Assembly (NCBI GenBank): GCA_030068525.1
Contig: JASJOS010000012.1
Location: 62,001-126,000, forward strand
Source of the DNA: Xanthocytophaga flava
GTDB taxonomy: Bacteria > Bacteroidota > Bacteroidia > Cytophagales > 172606-1
Length of the DNA stretch: 64,000 nt
Direction of reading: 5' to 3'
Of the stretch, positions 55,251-63,820 are shown in pieces. The first letter of the stretch is position 1; every line of letters begins with the position of its first letter. The notes beneath the pieces were generated by a model that had not been told where the DNA came from, searched no databases, and worked only from the letters and a program-made list of their open reading frames with translations. The translations under genes and the position numbers were made by a program.

Positions 55251-56126
55251 ATGAAAAAGAATATTTCTGTTACCTATAATGGTACACAGGCTACCGTTGG
55301 CAAGTTGCAAGTCAATCGAATGTTGCCTAACTATTATGCTAACACAGTGGGTCCGTTCGTATTTCTGGATTATGTATACCCTTACCAGCAAAAACCAGAA
55401 ACTCCAGAAGCACCCGATGGGAAATTTGCCCATCCACACAGGGGAATTGCAACCTTTAGCTATTTATTCAGTGGTGAACTGGAACATTACGATAGCCAGG
55501 GAAACTATGGGATTGTCAGTGCAGGTGGTGCACAATGGATGAATGCGGGTAATGGAATAATCCATGATGAACATCTCAGTCAGGCGTTTCAAAAAAATGG
55601 TGGAGTATTACATTCTCTGCAATTCTGGATCAACTTACCGGCAAAGAAAAAAGCAGAAGTTCCTGCCTATCTGGCTGTTCAACCTCAGGATGTCCCTGAG
55701 ATAGAATTGGCAGATGGTGCTGGTAAACTTCGTGTTTTGATTGGTGACTATGAAGGTTATGCATCACCTGTAGTTACATTTACCAGACAGTTTATATTCC
55801 ACATTAGGATCAATCCCAATCAAACATTTCACTTTGAGGCCGAATCTGGTCTGGAATATGCAGCTTTCATTCCTACAACCTCAATTCAGATAGATGGTAA
55901 TGAGTATGGAAATAGTGAACTGCTAGTTTTCTCTGAAGAAGGAACTTCACTGGATTTCACAAATACACATAACGAAGTTGTAGATCTGATCTTGTTTGGT
56001 GGTGAACCTTATCAGGAGCCTATTGCAGCCGAAGGACCATTTGTGATGAATAGCCGTTTGGAAGTAGCAGAAGCGTATCGGGACTTCTTTGCTGGAAAAT
56101 ACGGCAAAATAGCATACACTCATTAA
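55251..56126 (+). CDS. Pirin family protein
   Basis: 291 residues from ATG 55251 (MKKNISVTYNGTQATVGKLQVNRMLP); an earlier in-frame ATG at 55137 lies inside the inverted repeat and gives a non-conserved tail. The bicupin pattern is clear: HPHRGIATFSYLFSGELEHYDSQGN with metal-binding His, GGAQWMNAGNGIIHDEH with the second His/Glu set, and NLPAKKKAEVPAY. Pirins bind iron and some oxidise quercetin; others act as regulators. The gene follows the Crp-like regulator at 142 bp. Confidence 0.94.
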   Translation: MKKNISVTYNGTQATVGKLQVNRMLPNYYANTVGPFVFLDYVYPYQQKPETPEAPDGKFAHPHRGIATFSYLFSGELEHYDSQGNYGIVSAGGAQWMNAGNGIIHDEHLSQAFQKNGGVLHSLQFWINLPAKKKAEVPAYLAVQPQDVPEIELADGAGKLRVLIGDYEGYASPVVTFTRQFIFHIRINPNQTFHFEAESGLEYAAFIPTTSIQIDGNEYGNSELLVFSEEGTSLDFTNTHNEVVDLILFGGEPYQEPIAAEGPFVMNSRLEVAEAYRDFFAGKYGKIAYTH

Positions 56127-56200
56127 TCATACTTACATCCCCCATTCTATTCAGGAGGGATACATTCCTATCATACATACAATTTTTATTTTTTATCTAT

Positions 56201-56797
56201 ATGAAAATCGGAATTATTGGAGCCGGTAATATTGGTCAGGCATTTGCGAAACATGCAGTCACAACCGGCAATGAAGTAGTTATCAGCAACAGCAAAGGAG
56301 CTGAATCGCTGACAGACATAGTACAACAGATAGGCAAAGGACTAAGAGCCGGAAGCGTACAGGAGGCAGCCGAAGCAGATATTATCTTGCTGGCAGTACC
56401 CTGGGAAAAAGCAGAACAAGTCATCAAAAGCACATCATCCTGGAAGGGTAAAATTCTGCTGGATGCCACAAATGCTATTTCTTTTCCGGAGTTTAAACCA
56501 TTGGATCTGGGCAATACCACTTCCAGTGAAATAATTGCCAGCCTGATACCTGATGCACATGTAATCAAGGCATTTAATACTTTACCTGCTGCACTTTTAA
56601 CAGCAAATCCACAGGAAGGCGCGGGACACAGAGTTATTTTTTATTCAGGTGACAACTCCTCAGTTAAGACTCAAATCGAAGATCTCCTTACAAAAATGGG
56701 TTTTGCAGGCATTGATTTAGGTACCCTAGCTGTTGGTGGCAAACTGCAACAATTTGGAGGTCCGTTCACAGCTAAAAACCTGTTAAAATTCTCCTGA
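56201..56797 (+). CDS. NADPH-dependent F420 reductase-like dinucleotide-binding protein
   Basis: 198 residues with an N-terminal Rossmann fold: KIGIIGAGNIGQAFAKHAVTTGNEVVISNSKG (GxGxxG and an Asn-Ser-Lys tail that favours NADPH). The short family of F420-dependent NADP reductases and related proteins includes VPWEKAEQVIKS, DATNAI and VIKAFNTLPAA, as seen here. Bacteroidota lack F420, so the enzyme likely reduces some other substrate. It follows pirin on the same strand at 74 bp, so the two may be one unit; a terminator follows. Confidence 0.88.
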   Translation: MKIGIIGAGNIGQAFAKHAVTTGNEVVISNSKGAESLTDIVQQIGKGLRAGSVQEAAEADIILLAVPWEKAEQVIKSTSSWKGKILLDATNAISFPEFKPLDLGNTTSSEIIASLIPDAHVIKAFNTLPAALLTANPQEGAGHRVIFYSGDNSSVKTQIEDLLTKMGFAGIDLGTLAVGGKLQQFGGPFTAKNLLKFS

Positions 56798-56819
56798 TTC
56801 TTTTTATACCTATTTTACT

Positions 56820-56858
56820 CCCATTTTGAGCGTTTCCACATTCAAAATGGGATTTTTT
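56820..56858 (+). terminator. Terminator of the NADP-binding protein gene
   Basis: Arms 56820-56829 (CCCATTTTGA) and 56842-56851 pair perfectly around a 12-nt loop, followed by a T-run to 56858. Confidence 0.9.
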
Positions 56859-56903
56859 ATATCTTTTCGCCTGAATATTTTTTTTCTAAAAAAGTAGCAG
56901 GTT

Positions 56904-57305
56904 ATGAATGCACATTTATTCAAAACAACTAAAGGACTCTTATTACCCAATGCATTCCGCTGGTTTGTTGGCCAGAATCTGGTCTCTTTTGAACCCTGGC
57001 ACTTTTGCTCTCAACTGGATGAATTTACATTTGCTACGCAACGATTTCAACTGGAAAATCCTGCTAAAAGGGAACTCATAACCATTCTCAGACGTCATGA
57101 CAGAGATGACTTTGCAGGATTTGAAATCAAAGACAATCAGATTTGTGAGAATGTCATCTATTATCATCCCTCATTTCATAATACTCAATGGAATATCATC
57201 TGTGGTGAGTATAAAAACCTGTTTGCGTTTGTGCAAAAGGTAGTACTACCAGATATGGAGGAATGGACTTCTACAGAAAATGCTGAGGAGTATTTCAATG
57301 ACTGA
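56904..57305 (+). CDS. Hypothetical small protein
   Basis: 133 residues, no signal peptide or membrane helix, rich in aromatic residues (FRWFVGQNLVSFEPWHFC, YYHPSFHNTQWNIICGEYKNLFAFVQK). I do not recognise the family. The acidic C-terminus (MEEWTSTENAEEYFND) and the small size recall immunity-like or SUKH-type proteins, but this is an impression only. The next gene follows directly on the same strand, so both are probably co-expressed. Confidence 0.6.
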   Translation: MNAHLFKTTKGLLLPNAFRWFVGQNLVSFEPWHFCSQLDEFTFATQRFQLENPAKRELITILRRHDRDDFAGFEIKDNQICENVIYYHPSFHNTQWNIICGEYKNLFAFVQKVVLPDMEEWTSTENAEEYFND

Positions 57306-57344
57306 ATGTATTTACAGAACAGATCTACCAATAAATCAATTACA

Positions 57345-57761
57345 ATGAGTTTACAGGAATATACACTAAATCAGCAATTAGGAAGCTACGAAAAGAACGC
57401 ACTAATATTTAGTAATCAGGTACGTATTGCCTTTGACGAACAGGAAACTGCATTGTTTGATCTTGAAGAATATACACTTCAGATAGAACAACGTCTGGAT
57501 TGGGTAAAATCCAACAAGGAACTACTGGATGCAGAGTTGTTTGCACTTTATCCAGGCTATCTGGAAGATGAAGACGATTGGGAAGAAAATCCAATTTCAG
57601 AACAAGAGTTTGTGAACAGAATACAGATCGATGGGATTAATTTCTTTCAGGATTTAAGCTTTCAGATCTTCTACAATGACGGAGATACATTCTGGGGACA
57701 CAGTATTATTATAGAAGTAAACGAAAACTGTGACATTGATCAAACAACAATATGGGGTTAA
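57345..57761 (+). CDS. DUF2262-like small protein
   Basis: 138 residues from ATG 57345 (MSLQEYTLNQQLGSYEKN); an ATG at 57306, directly after the previous stop codon, adds 13 residues. The DUF2262 pattern is seen in FSNQVRIAFDEQETALFD, TLQIEQRLDWVKSNKELL and FWGHSIIIEVNENCDIDQTTIWG. It is acidic and soluble. The function of the family is not established. Paired with the upstream gene; no toxin gene was found nearby. Confidence 0.7.
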   Translation: MSLQEYTLNQQLGSYEKNALIFSNQVRIAFDEQETALFDLEEYTLQIEQRLDWVKSNKELLDAELFALYPGYLEDEDDWEENPISEQEFVNRIQIDGINFFQDLSFQIFYNDGDTFWGHSIIIEVNENCDIDQTTIWG

Positions 57762-57988
57762 ACATTTTAACCATGTTCTTATGAAAACCTTTCCTGTCAG
57801 TGATATAATAAAATCAAATAGTGAACTATAATTATCATCTTATATTTTGACTGATAAGAACTATAACGAAACAGAAATTCTGGAGTATAACATGTAAAAA
57901 ACAAATCAAATCCATAAATTACAAACTGATACACAGGCGCAAACCAAGTATACACCTATTGCCAGACTAACCTAACATCAGAGCAATC

Positions 57989-58630
57989 ATGACTGGAACC
58001 TATGTTAAAAAAACAAAAGCAGGCAGACGATTTGCTATTGGAGATATTCATGGATGTTTTGACACATTCAGAGCACTGGTAGAAGATCAGATTGGCCTTA
58101 CCCAAAGCGATCAGCTATTTTTACTGGGTGATTACATTAACCGGGGACCAAAGCAAACCAAAGTACTTGATTATATTATTCAGTTGCGTGCCAGTCAATA
58201 TGAAGTATATCCTCTGCGGGGAAATCATGAACAAATGTTACTGGCAGACCGTTTGGATGAAATTATTCCTCCCTACAGAGACTTTTTCATAGAACTTCCT
58301 TATTACTACGAAACAGATCACTTTTACCTTGTACATGCAGGCCTTAACTTTTTAGCCCAAGATCCTCTGGAAGACACTTACTCCATGTTGTGGATGCGGC
58401 AATCACCTCTGCCAGATGAAGAATTTCTCAATCAACGTAAAGTGGTACATGGACATACAATCCATTCTTTGAGTGAAATCTCATTAGCAATTCAGAATAG
58501 AGAACCCATACTTCCTCTGGATAATGGGTGTTATCGTGGATTACGGGAAACTGCTGGTGAATATGGAAATCTCTGTGCTTTGAACCTGGATAGTTTCGAA
58601 CTTATTGCCCAAAAGAATGTAGATCGTTAA
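57989..58630 (+). CDS. Serine/threonine-type metallophosphatase
   Basis: 213 residues. The metallophosphatase motifs are complete and in order: FAIGDIHGCFDTF (D and H), LLGDYINRGPKQTKVLDYI (GDxxxRG), LRGNHEQMLL (GNHE), LVHAGLNF and VVHGHTIHS. The pattern matches the PrpA/bis(5'-nucleosyl)-tetraphosphatase group, cytoplasmic, manganese-dependent. The substrate (phosphoprotein or dinucleoside tetraphosphate) cannot be decided. It stands alone after a 227-bp AT-rich gap. Confidence 0.93.
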   Translation: MTGTYVKKTKAGRRFAIGDIHGCFDTFRALVEDQIGLTQSDQLFLLGDYINRGPKQTKVLDYIIQLRASQYEVYPLRGNHEQMLLADRLDEIIPPYRDFFIELPYYYETDHFYLVHAGLNFLAQDPLEDTYSMLWMRQSPLPDEEFLNQRKVVHGHTIHSLSEISLAIQNREPILPLDNGCYRGLRETAGEYGNLCALNLDSFELIAQKNVDR

Positions 58631-58739
58631 ACATAACAACTCTTCCTTCTTTCTGAATTCACAGTCCATTCTACCAGATTCACAGTAGCACTGATTTATA
58701 AAAGAAAAAAGCCGACTTTTGATAGAGAAATCAAACGGC

Positions 58740-60368
58740 ATGAAAAACCTCTTTCTATTCCTGTTTTTTGTAGTGTGCCTAATCACTCCAACCTATGCAC
58801 AAATTCCCTGGGGAGAGTACTCTCAGAGTTACAATGAAGGTATCTATGAAGATCCGTCCAAAGTAAGTCTCATTCTGGCTATTAGAAAAGAGAATAATTC
58901 TTTCTGGGTTACACACGAAACCAGCAAGCCCATTACACTTTTATTAAAAGATTCTGCTTTCCTGAAGGATCGGCCTTTGGCTAAAGTTATTGCACGCACC
59001 ACTTTTGATACAGCTCAAGCACACTTTTTTCTTCACGGGGTAACACCTGCCAATGCTCACAACTATCAGTACAGACTGAGTGAATATCCTGGCACTCGCA
59101 TTCTGCTACCATGGAAACCAATCAGTGAATTTACAGATTCTGTACTGATTAAAGAATCAACTCTTCCTCAAATGGCTTATCTGGGTGGATACAAAACACA
59201 ACTGGGTAAGACACTCATTATAGATGTTCGTCATGAGAATACGCATCAGATTGTTGCAACGAGCCTTATTTCATGGGAATCTATTCGTCCGCAAATAGCA
59301 GAAGTCTATACGTCTGCCAACTTCGATATCTTTTTACGAAAACTGCAATATCCATGGATGAGCAAAGCGACTGACACCACTCTATCTTTATCGGACAAAG
59401 TTGTCTTACCTTATAAAAATGCTAACCTGATTTTAGTACTGGAAGCAAACATTTACGACAAGAGTCAGATACAATATGAAGTTATTCGGGATGGATCAGT
59501 ATTTACTCCCTGGCAAGTAAATGAGTATGATAACAGTTTTGTATGGATCAAAGATTATCCACCGGGTATGTATCATATTCATATACGTTACACCGCTCAA
59601 CCTGAACATAGTACATCCTATCAATTTGAAGTAGCTCCGGTATGGTATCAGTCTACCTGGTTTCGGGTCTGCGTTGGAATATTTAGTATTGCTTTTTTTG
59701 GAGCAGTTGCATTTTTGGTTCTCTATCTCAGACAAAAGCAAAGAACACAACAGGAATTATCAAACAAAACAAAGGTACAATTGGAGCTGAAGGCTATTTA
59801 TGCACAGCTAAATCCGCATTTTGTCTTTAATGCACTGGGTTCGATACAGGGGCTTATCAACAAGCAAGATGTACAAGGAGCCAATGAGTATCTGGCTGAC
59901 TTTGCAAGGCTTTTACGTGAATCGCTTCAAAACAGCAACAAAGACACTATTTCTCTCTATGAAGAAGTCCAGATGCTGGAGACCTATCTAAAACTGGAAA
60001 AACTCCGGTTTGGCTTTTCCTATCAGATAAACATTCAAAACGAGATCAATGTATATGAAACTAGTATACCTTCTCTTTTATTGCAACCTCTGGTAGAAAA
60101 TGCAGTTAAACATGGTGTGTCATCTCTTTATGCACAGGGTAACATTAAGTTGGGTGTCAGCAAACAGGATGATTCAATGGTTATTACACTTCAAGACAAT
60201 GGAAAAGGTTTTGTTCCAGAACAATCGCCTACAGGCTATGGACTAAGACTTACGAAAGAACGAATTTCACTTTTAAACAAGCTGAATAAGGAGCAATCTA
60301 TTGTGCTTTCGATTGACATAAACACGGGTACTTCTATTACTCTTACATTTCACCAGTGGTTTTTATAA
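58740..60368 (+). CDS. LytS-type sensor histidine kinase
   Basis: 542 residues from ATG 58740 with a signal peptide (MKNLFLFLFFVVCLITPTYAQ). Residues about 22-300 are a periplasmic beta-sandwich sensor without a recognised name; a membrane helix lies at about 307-332 (FRVCVGIFSIAFFGAVAFLVLYL). The cytoplasmic part has the His_kinase motif QLNPHFVFNALGSIQGL (His near 360) and a HATPase with LLLQPLVENAVKHGV and LQDNGKGFVPEQ. The next gene, 2 bp downstream, is its LytTR response regulator. The two form a standard LytS/LytTR pair. Confidence 0.95.
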   Translation: MKNLFLFLFFVVCLITPTYAQIPWGEYSQSYNEGIYEDPSKVSLILAIRKENNSFWVTHETSKPITLLLKDSAFLKDRPLAKVIARTTFDTAQAHFFLHGVTPANAHNYQYRLSEYPGTRILLPWKPISEFTDSVLIKESTLPQMAYLGGYKTQLGKTLIIDVRHENTHQIVATSLISWESIRPQIAEVYTSANFDIFLRKLQYPWMSKATDTTLSLSDKVVLPYKNANLILVLEANIYDKSQIQYEVIRDGSVFTPWQVNEYDNSFVWIKDYPPGMYHIHIRYTAQPEHSTSYQFEVAPVWYQSTWFRVCVGIFSIAFFGAVAFLVLYLRQKQRTQQELSNKTKVQLELKAIYAQLNPHFVFNALGSIQGLINKQDVQGANEYLADFARLLRESLQNSNKDTISLYEEVQMLETYLKLEKLRFGFSYQINIQNEINVYETSIPSLLLQPLVENAVKHGVSSLYAQGNIKLGVSKQDDSMVITLQDNGKGFVPEQSPTGYGLRLTKERISLLNKLNKEQSIVLSIDINTGTSITLTFHQWFL

Positions 60369-60370
60369 CT

Positions 60371-61117
60371 ATGAAAGCTGTACTTATAGACGACGAACAA
60401 CACAATCTTGATAACCTGAAAGCACTGCTTGCTCAATACTGTCCACAGGTGGAAGTAAGTGCTACAGCACTGGATGCAGAAACTGGTAAAAAATTTTTGT
60501 ACGAACACCAGCCAGACCTGTTATTCCTGGATATACAAATGCCTGGTCAGACAGGTTTTGAACTGTTACAAAGTTTGTCCCACTATGATTTTGAGGTCAT
60601 CTTTGTTACTGCCTATGATCAGCATGCCATACAAGCATTCCGGTTTGCAGCAGTGGATTACCTGCTCAAACCTGTTGATATTACATTACTCCAATCGGCG
60701 GTACAACGGGCTATGAAACAACGTCAGCTAAAAGTTCATAATCAGCAGCTGGAGAATCTGATGCACCTGCTCAAAACCCAACAAGTCAAAGAAGATCAGT
60801 GTATAGCCCTGGCAACTACCAAAGAGACGCGCTTTGTCAGGGTGAGTGACATCATTTGTTGTGAATCGTCAAACAATTATACCACCTTTTCTCTGACAGA
60901 TGAGGAAGAATTATTGGTTTGTAAGCCCATTTATGAGTACGAAGACATTCTAAAGGACTATGGTTTTATTCGTTGTCATCAATCACATCTGGTCAACAAA
61001 AAATACATCCGAAGCTGGAAGAAAGAATATGGCGATTTTCTGCTATTGACAAACGGCAAAGAAATCCCTGTATCCCGAGGCAAAAAAGAAGAAGTAAAAA
61101 AAGCCTTACAGTTCTAG
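60371..61117 (+). CDS. LytTR-family response regulator
   Basis: 248 residues from ATG 60371 (MKAVLIDDEQHNLDNL); an earlier start at 60356 overlaps the kinase gene and is less likely. Residues 1-120 form the receiver: LIDDEQ, phosphoacceptor Asp in LLFLDIQMPGQTG (about 54), and Lys in DYLLKPVD (about 104). Residues about 145-245 form the LytTR DNA-binding domain (IICCESSNNYTTFSL, DYGFIRCHQSHLVNKKYIRSW, GKEIPVSRGKKEEVKKAL). It is read with the kinase gene 2 bp upstream. The target genes are unknown; the DUF4932-like gene next door is a candidate. Confidence 0.96.
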   Translation: MKAVLIDDEQHNLDNLKALLAQYCPQVEVSATALDAETGKKFLYEHQPDLLFLDIQMPGQTGFELLQSLSHYDFEVIFVTAYDQHAIQAFRFAAVDYLLKPVDITLLQSAVQRAMKQRQLKVHNQQLENLMHLLKTQQVKEDQCIALATTKETRFVRVSDIICCESSNNYTTFSLTDEEELLVCKPIYEYEDILKDYGFIRCHQSHLVNKKYIRSWKKEYGDFLLLTNGKEIPVSRGKKEEVKKALQF

Positions 61118-61223
61118 CTATACTAGTATCTAACTAAATAAATCTCCGAATCTGATGCGAACTACATATCATCAAAGCAAGCATTAGCCACTATTGTATA
61201 CATCATACTAAACCAAAATTCTG

Positions 61224-62648
61224 ATGAAAACTTTATCAGCAGCTATCCCTATGCTCTTTTTTTTCGTACAGAGTATCGTACTCAAAGCCCAGTTAACAGA
61301 TAATCAATTAGTGAGGCTATCCGAAACCTACGAACTAGCCAATATCATTCTGGCACTGACAGAATATGGCAAAACAGATCCCTGGGAAGTAGAACAGCAT
61401 TCAGACTATTACAAAGAAGTCAGAGCCTATTTTGCACCATTTGCCAGTCATCCCTTACTTGTCAAAGCCAACTATTCCCGGGAGAAATGGGATAGCTATC
61501 TGAGCTTTCGGACAGATGCCTATGCATTTTCATTAGATAAAAATAATCGTCTGATCAGGAATGTAGTTTTTCGTGCGATTGAAGAACGCAATGCTTTTGA
61601 AGAAAATCAGGATCAGATCAACGACTTTGTTCAGGTTACGCATTTTCGTGAGTTCTATGCCAAACATCTCTCCTATTATCAGAAACTTGCTACTACATAC
61701 CTGGAATCCCAACAGTACACACAGATATTTCATTTCCTTGAACAGGAATTTGGTCAGGTACAAAACACAGCACACTATGCCATTGTGATGTCACCATTGG
61801 TGGGGCGTATGAATTGCCATCGGGTTGTCAATGGAGTACAAACAGACTTTATTACCTTACCAGCTTTTATTCTGAATGGAAAGTCAGCAACCAATGCCTC
61901 ACAAGAGGATATTGCTACAGGAGTTCATATGTTGTTTACCGAACTGGATCATGCATTTGTAAATCCGGTTACCTATCATCACCGTCAATTACTCAAAGAG
62001 AATTTTAATAATGCTGTCTGGAATGCAGGAAGTGGATATGAAACAGATAGTCTGGCCACGTTTAATGAATACATGACATGGGCTGTATATGATATCTATA
62101 TTCGGAAGTTTTTCCCGGAAGTAGCCAATCAAGTATGCACCAACTGGACATTACAGAATGAAACAAGAGGATTTTATGCCAGCACCTTGTTTACTCAGGA
62201 ATTAATTAATTTGTATGACCATCGCAAATCTGGCAAAAGGATCAAAGATCTGTATCCAGCATTACTCAAACGTCTTGGTAAACTCCAGCATACAATAAGT
62301 AAACCACTCATAACTTACTGCAATCTCGATAACAAAACTATCTCTGATACATTAGCAGGGTACACGATACGATTTTCTGAGCCAATGCAAAATTCACCTT
62401 CATTTGATATTATCAGAGTTATTGAACAAGATGGCAAATCCCGACAGCAGAAGTTCGAAATAACACAGCAGAAAAATTCACTACATTGGACAGAAAAAAA
62501 TACAGAGCTACAGTTTACCTTACCACTGGTAAAAGGTCAACAGAACCGGCTTATTCTAAACTACGCATGGAAAGTCCGGACACCCTTGAAAAGTCGGAAA
62601 GGAATTACGCTCAAACCCTACACATCCATTAAAACTACAGTACAATAA
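61224..62648 (+). CDS. Secreted DUF4932-like protein
   Basis: 474 residues with a signal peptide (MKTLSAAIPMLFFFVQSIVLKAQ). The pattern TYELANIILALTEYGK, FTELDHAFVNPVTY (a possible metal site in place of HExxH) and ATFNEYMTWAVYDIYIRKFF resembles DUF4932 proteins, which may be metallopeptidase-like. The C-terminal 110 residues (about 365-474) look like an Ig-like beta-sandwich. The gene follows the LytTR pair (106-bp gap) and is convergent with the START gene, stopping 2 bp before its stop codon. The enzymatic role is inference only. Confidence 0.65.
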   Translation: MKTLSAAIPMLFFFVQSIVLKAQLTDNQLVRLSETYELANIILALTEYGKTDPWEVEQHSDYYKEVRAYFAPFASHPLLVKANYSREKWDSYLSFRTDAYAFSLDKNNRLIRNVVFRAIEERNAFEENQDQINDFVQVTHFREFYAKHLSYYQKLATTYLESQQYTQIFHFLEQEFGQVQNTAHYAIVMSPLVGRMNCHRVVNGVQTDFITLPAFILNGKSATNASQEDIATGVHMLFTELDHAFVNPVTYHHRQLLKENFNNAVWNAGSGYETDSLATFNEYMTWAVYDIYIRKFFPEVANQVCTNWTLQNETRGFYASTLFTQELINLYDHRKSGKRIKDLYPALLKRLGKLQHTISKPLITYCNLDNKTISDTLAGYTIRFSEPMQNSPSFDIIRVIEQDGKSRQQKFEITQQKNSLHWTEKNTELQFTLPLVKGQQNRLILNYAWKVRTPLKSRKGITLKPYTSIKTTVQ

Positions 62649-62650
62649 AC

Positions 62651-63385
62651 TTATACAGGTTGTTTGATATACTCCAGCTTAGCAGTTCTATACTTCTGCA
62701 TTTCAGCCAAGTGTCGCATACGTTCTATAGACCGATGAAAGCTTTGTACAGTGATGGAATTGACCAACCAGGCAGGTAAGGAAAGACCTTCTGGCTTTGC
62801 ATGAAAAATATACTCCACCTTTACACCATTTTCTTCGGGTGTTAACATCCAGCTCCCTCCAGCCTGCAATACACGTGCTTTGTCTTTGTATTTTTTTATA
62901 TAGGAGGGGGCATTTTTAATGTCTATAGTCACCTTTCCATCTGTACTCTGCGTCAGCACATTATGTGTAATTACATCCGCATTCTTAAAAGGCCAGGGAA
63001 TGCCTATTTCGGCATAAGTATACCAATCCTTATCATTTATGTTTTGTAGCGTTTCATATTTTACCACACGATCCATCCAGCGAGGAGAAGCAGAAGCATC
63101 TTTGATCAGCGCCACCATACCACAGAGTGTAGTAGAGATAGTGGTTACAGCCTTGACCTGTCTATACGAACTTCCTGAAGCAGCTTTCACATAGATCTGT
63201 ACCTGATTAGCATCTTTTTCCAGTTTCCAACCTGATTCCGTATCAGAAATAGGTAGTGGTTTTATCATATTATCTATGTCTCCGGTACCAGCTTTGGAGG
63301 AATGCTCCAGACATTCTGTTGCAACAGCAATAGACATCAATACTCCTAAACAAAGTCCAACAGGAATCATACAATTAAAATACAT
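62651..63385 (-). CDS. START-domain (SRPBCC) lipid-binding protein, exported
   Basis: 244 residues; the N-terminus (MYFNCMIPVGLCLGVLMSIAVA) is a signal peptide, with ATG 63370 an alternative. Residues about 45-235 match the START/Bet v1-like fold: WKLEKDANQVQIYVKAASGSSYRQVKAVTTI, a central IGIPWPFKNADVITHNVL segment and GGSWMLTPEENGVKVEYIFHAKPEGLSLPAWLVN near the end, as in START proteins. It should bind a lipid or other hydrophobic ligand in the periplasm. It is convergent with the DUF4932-like gene, with only 2 bp between stop codons. Confidence 0.85.
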   Translation of the reverse strand: MYFNCMIPVGLCLGVLMSIAVATECLEHSSKAGTGDIDNMIKPLPISDTESGWKLEKDANQVQIYVKAASGSSYRQVKAVTTISTTLCGMVALIKDASASPRWMDRVVKYETLQNINDKDWYTYAEIGIPWPFKNADVITHNVLTQSTDGKVTIDIKNAPSYIKKYKDKARVLQAGGSWMLTPEENGVKVEYIFHAKPEGLSLPAWLVNSITVQSFHRSIERMRHLAEMQKYRTAKLEYIKQPV

Positions 63386-63531
63386 TCTACAGTTTATACT
63401 AAAAAACGAATATACGTTACTTCTGGTACGAAAGAAGCAGTATGATTACATAAAAAACAAATGCCACTTCCCTATTCAAATGTGGAATTATATAAAAAGG
63501 TTTTTGAGAGGTTTAGTTCTTAAAAATGCAA

Positions 63532-63718
63532 TGCGCATACTTCGCGCCATTTTTATTGTTGACGTGAAGTATGCGCAACTGAAATAATAATCGGAACTCC
63601 AGTCAAACAAAAGTTTGAACTAAATTCAGGTCAAAGGCAAAAGTGACCATTATCCGAATATTTCTGTAAAGTGATCGGTATTCTGGTCAAACACAAAAAC
63701 AATTCGAACTCAGGTCAA
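63532..63718 (+). repeat. Copies of the dispersed quasi-palindromic repeat (patch 2)
   Basis: One full unit: 13-mer TGAAGTATGCGCA (63565-63577), 10-nt spacer, 18-mer TAATCGGAACTCCAGTCA (63588-63605). A second 18-mer, TGATCGGTATTCTGGTCA, is at 63672-63689; weaker relatives are near 63618-63635 and 63702-63718. An inverted copy of the 13-mer lies at 63532-63546 and pairs with 63563-63577 at 14 of 15 positions. Same family as the repeats at 2763-2987. Confidence 0.8.
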
Positions 63719-63783
63719 AAATGATTTGAAAGTAGATTACGGAACGCTATTGCTATTTTTCATTTATGAACAGAAATCCGTTC

Positions 63784-63804
63784 ACAGGCAAGCTTGCCTG
63801 TTTT
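63784..63804 (+). terminator. Palindromic hairpin with T-run
   Basis: ACAGGCAAGCTTGCCTGT (63784-63801) is a perfect 18-bp palindrome; read on the plus strand it ends in T (63801-63804). It lies 20 bp after the stop codon of the partial minus-strand gene. A similar but imperfect element, GCAAGCCTGCTTTGC, occurs near 2904-2918. Confidence 0.45.
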
Positions 63805-63820
63805 AAAACGCAGATAGTCA

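Larger units (their letters stand above)
63386..63820. other. Non-coding region carrying patch 2 of the repeat family
   Basis: 435 bp without a gene between the START gene and the partial gene at the window end. The centre (63528-63730) carries the degenerate repeats. A palindrome lies at 63784-63801, followed by T on the plus strand and likely the terminator of the partial minus-strand gene or of an unknown transcript. Confidence 0.6.
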
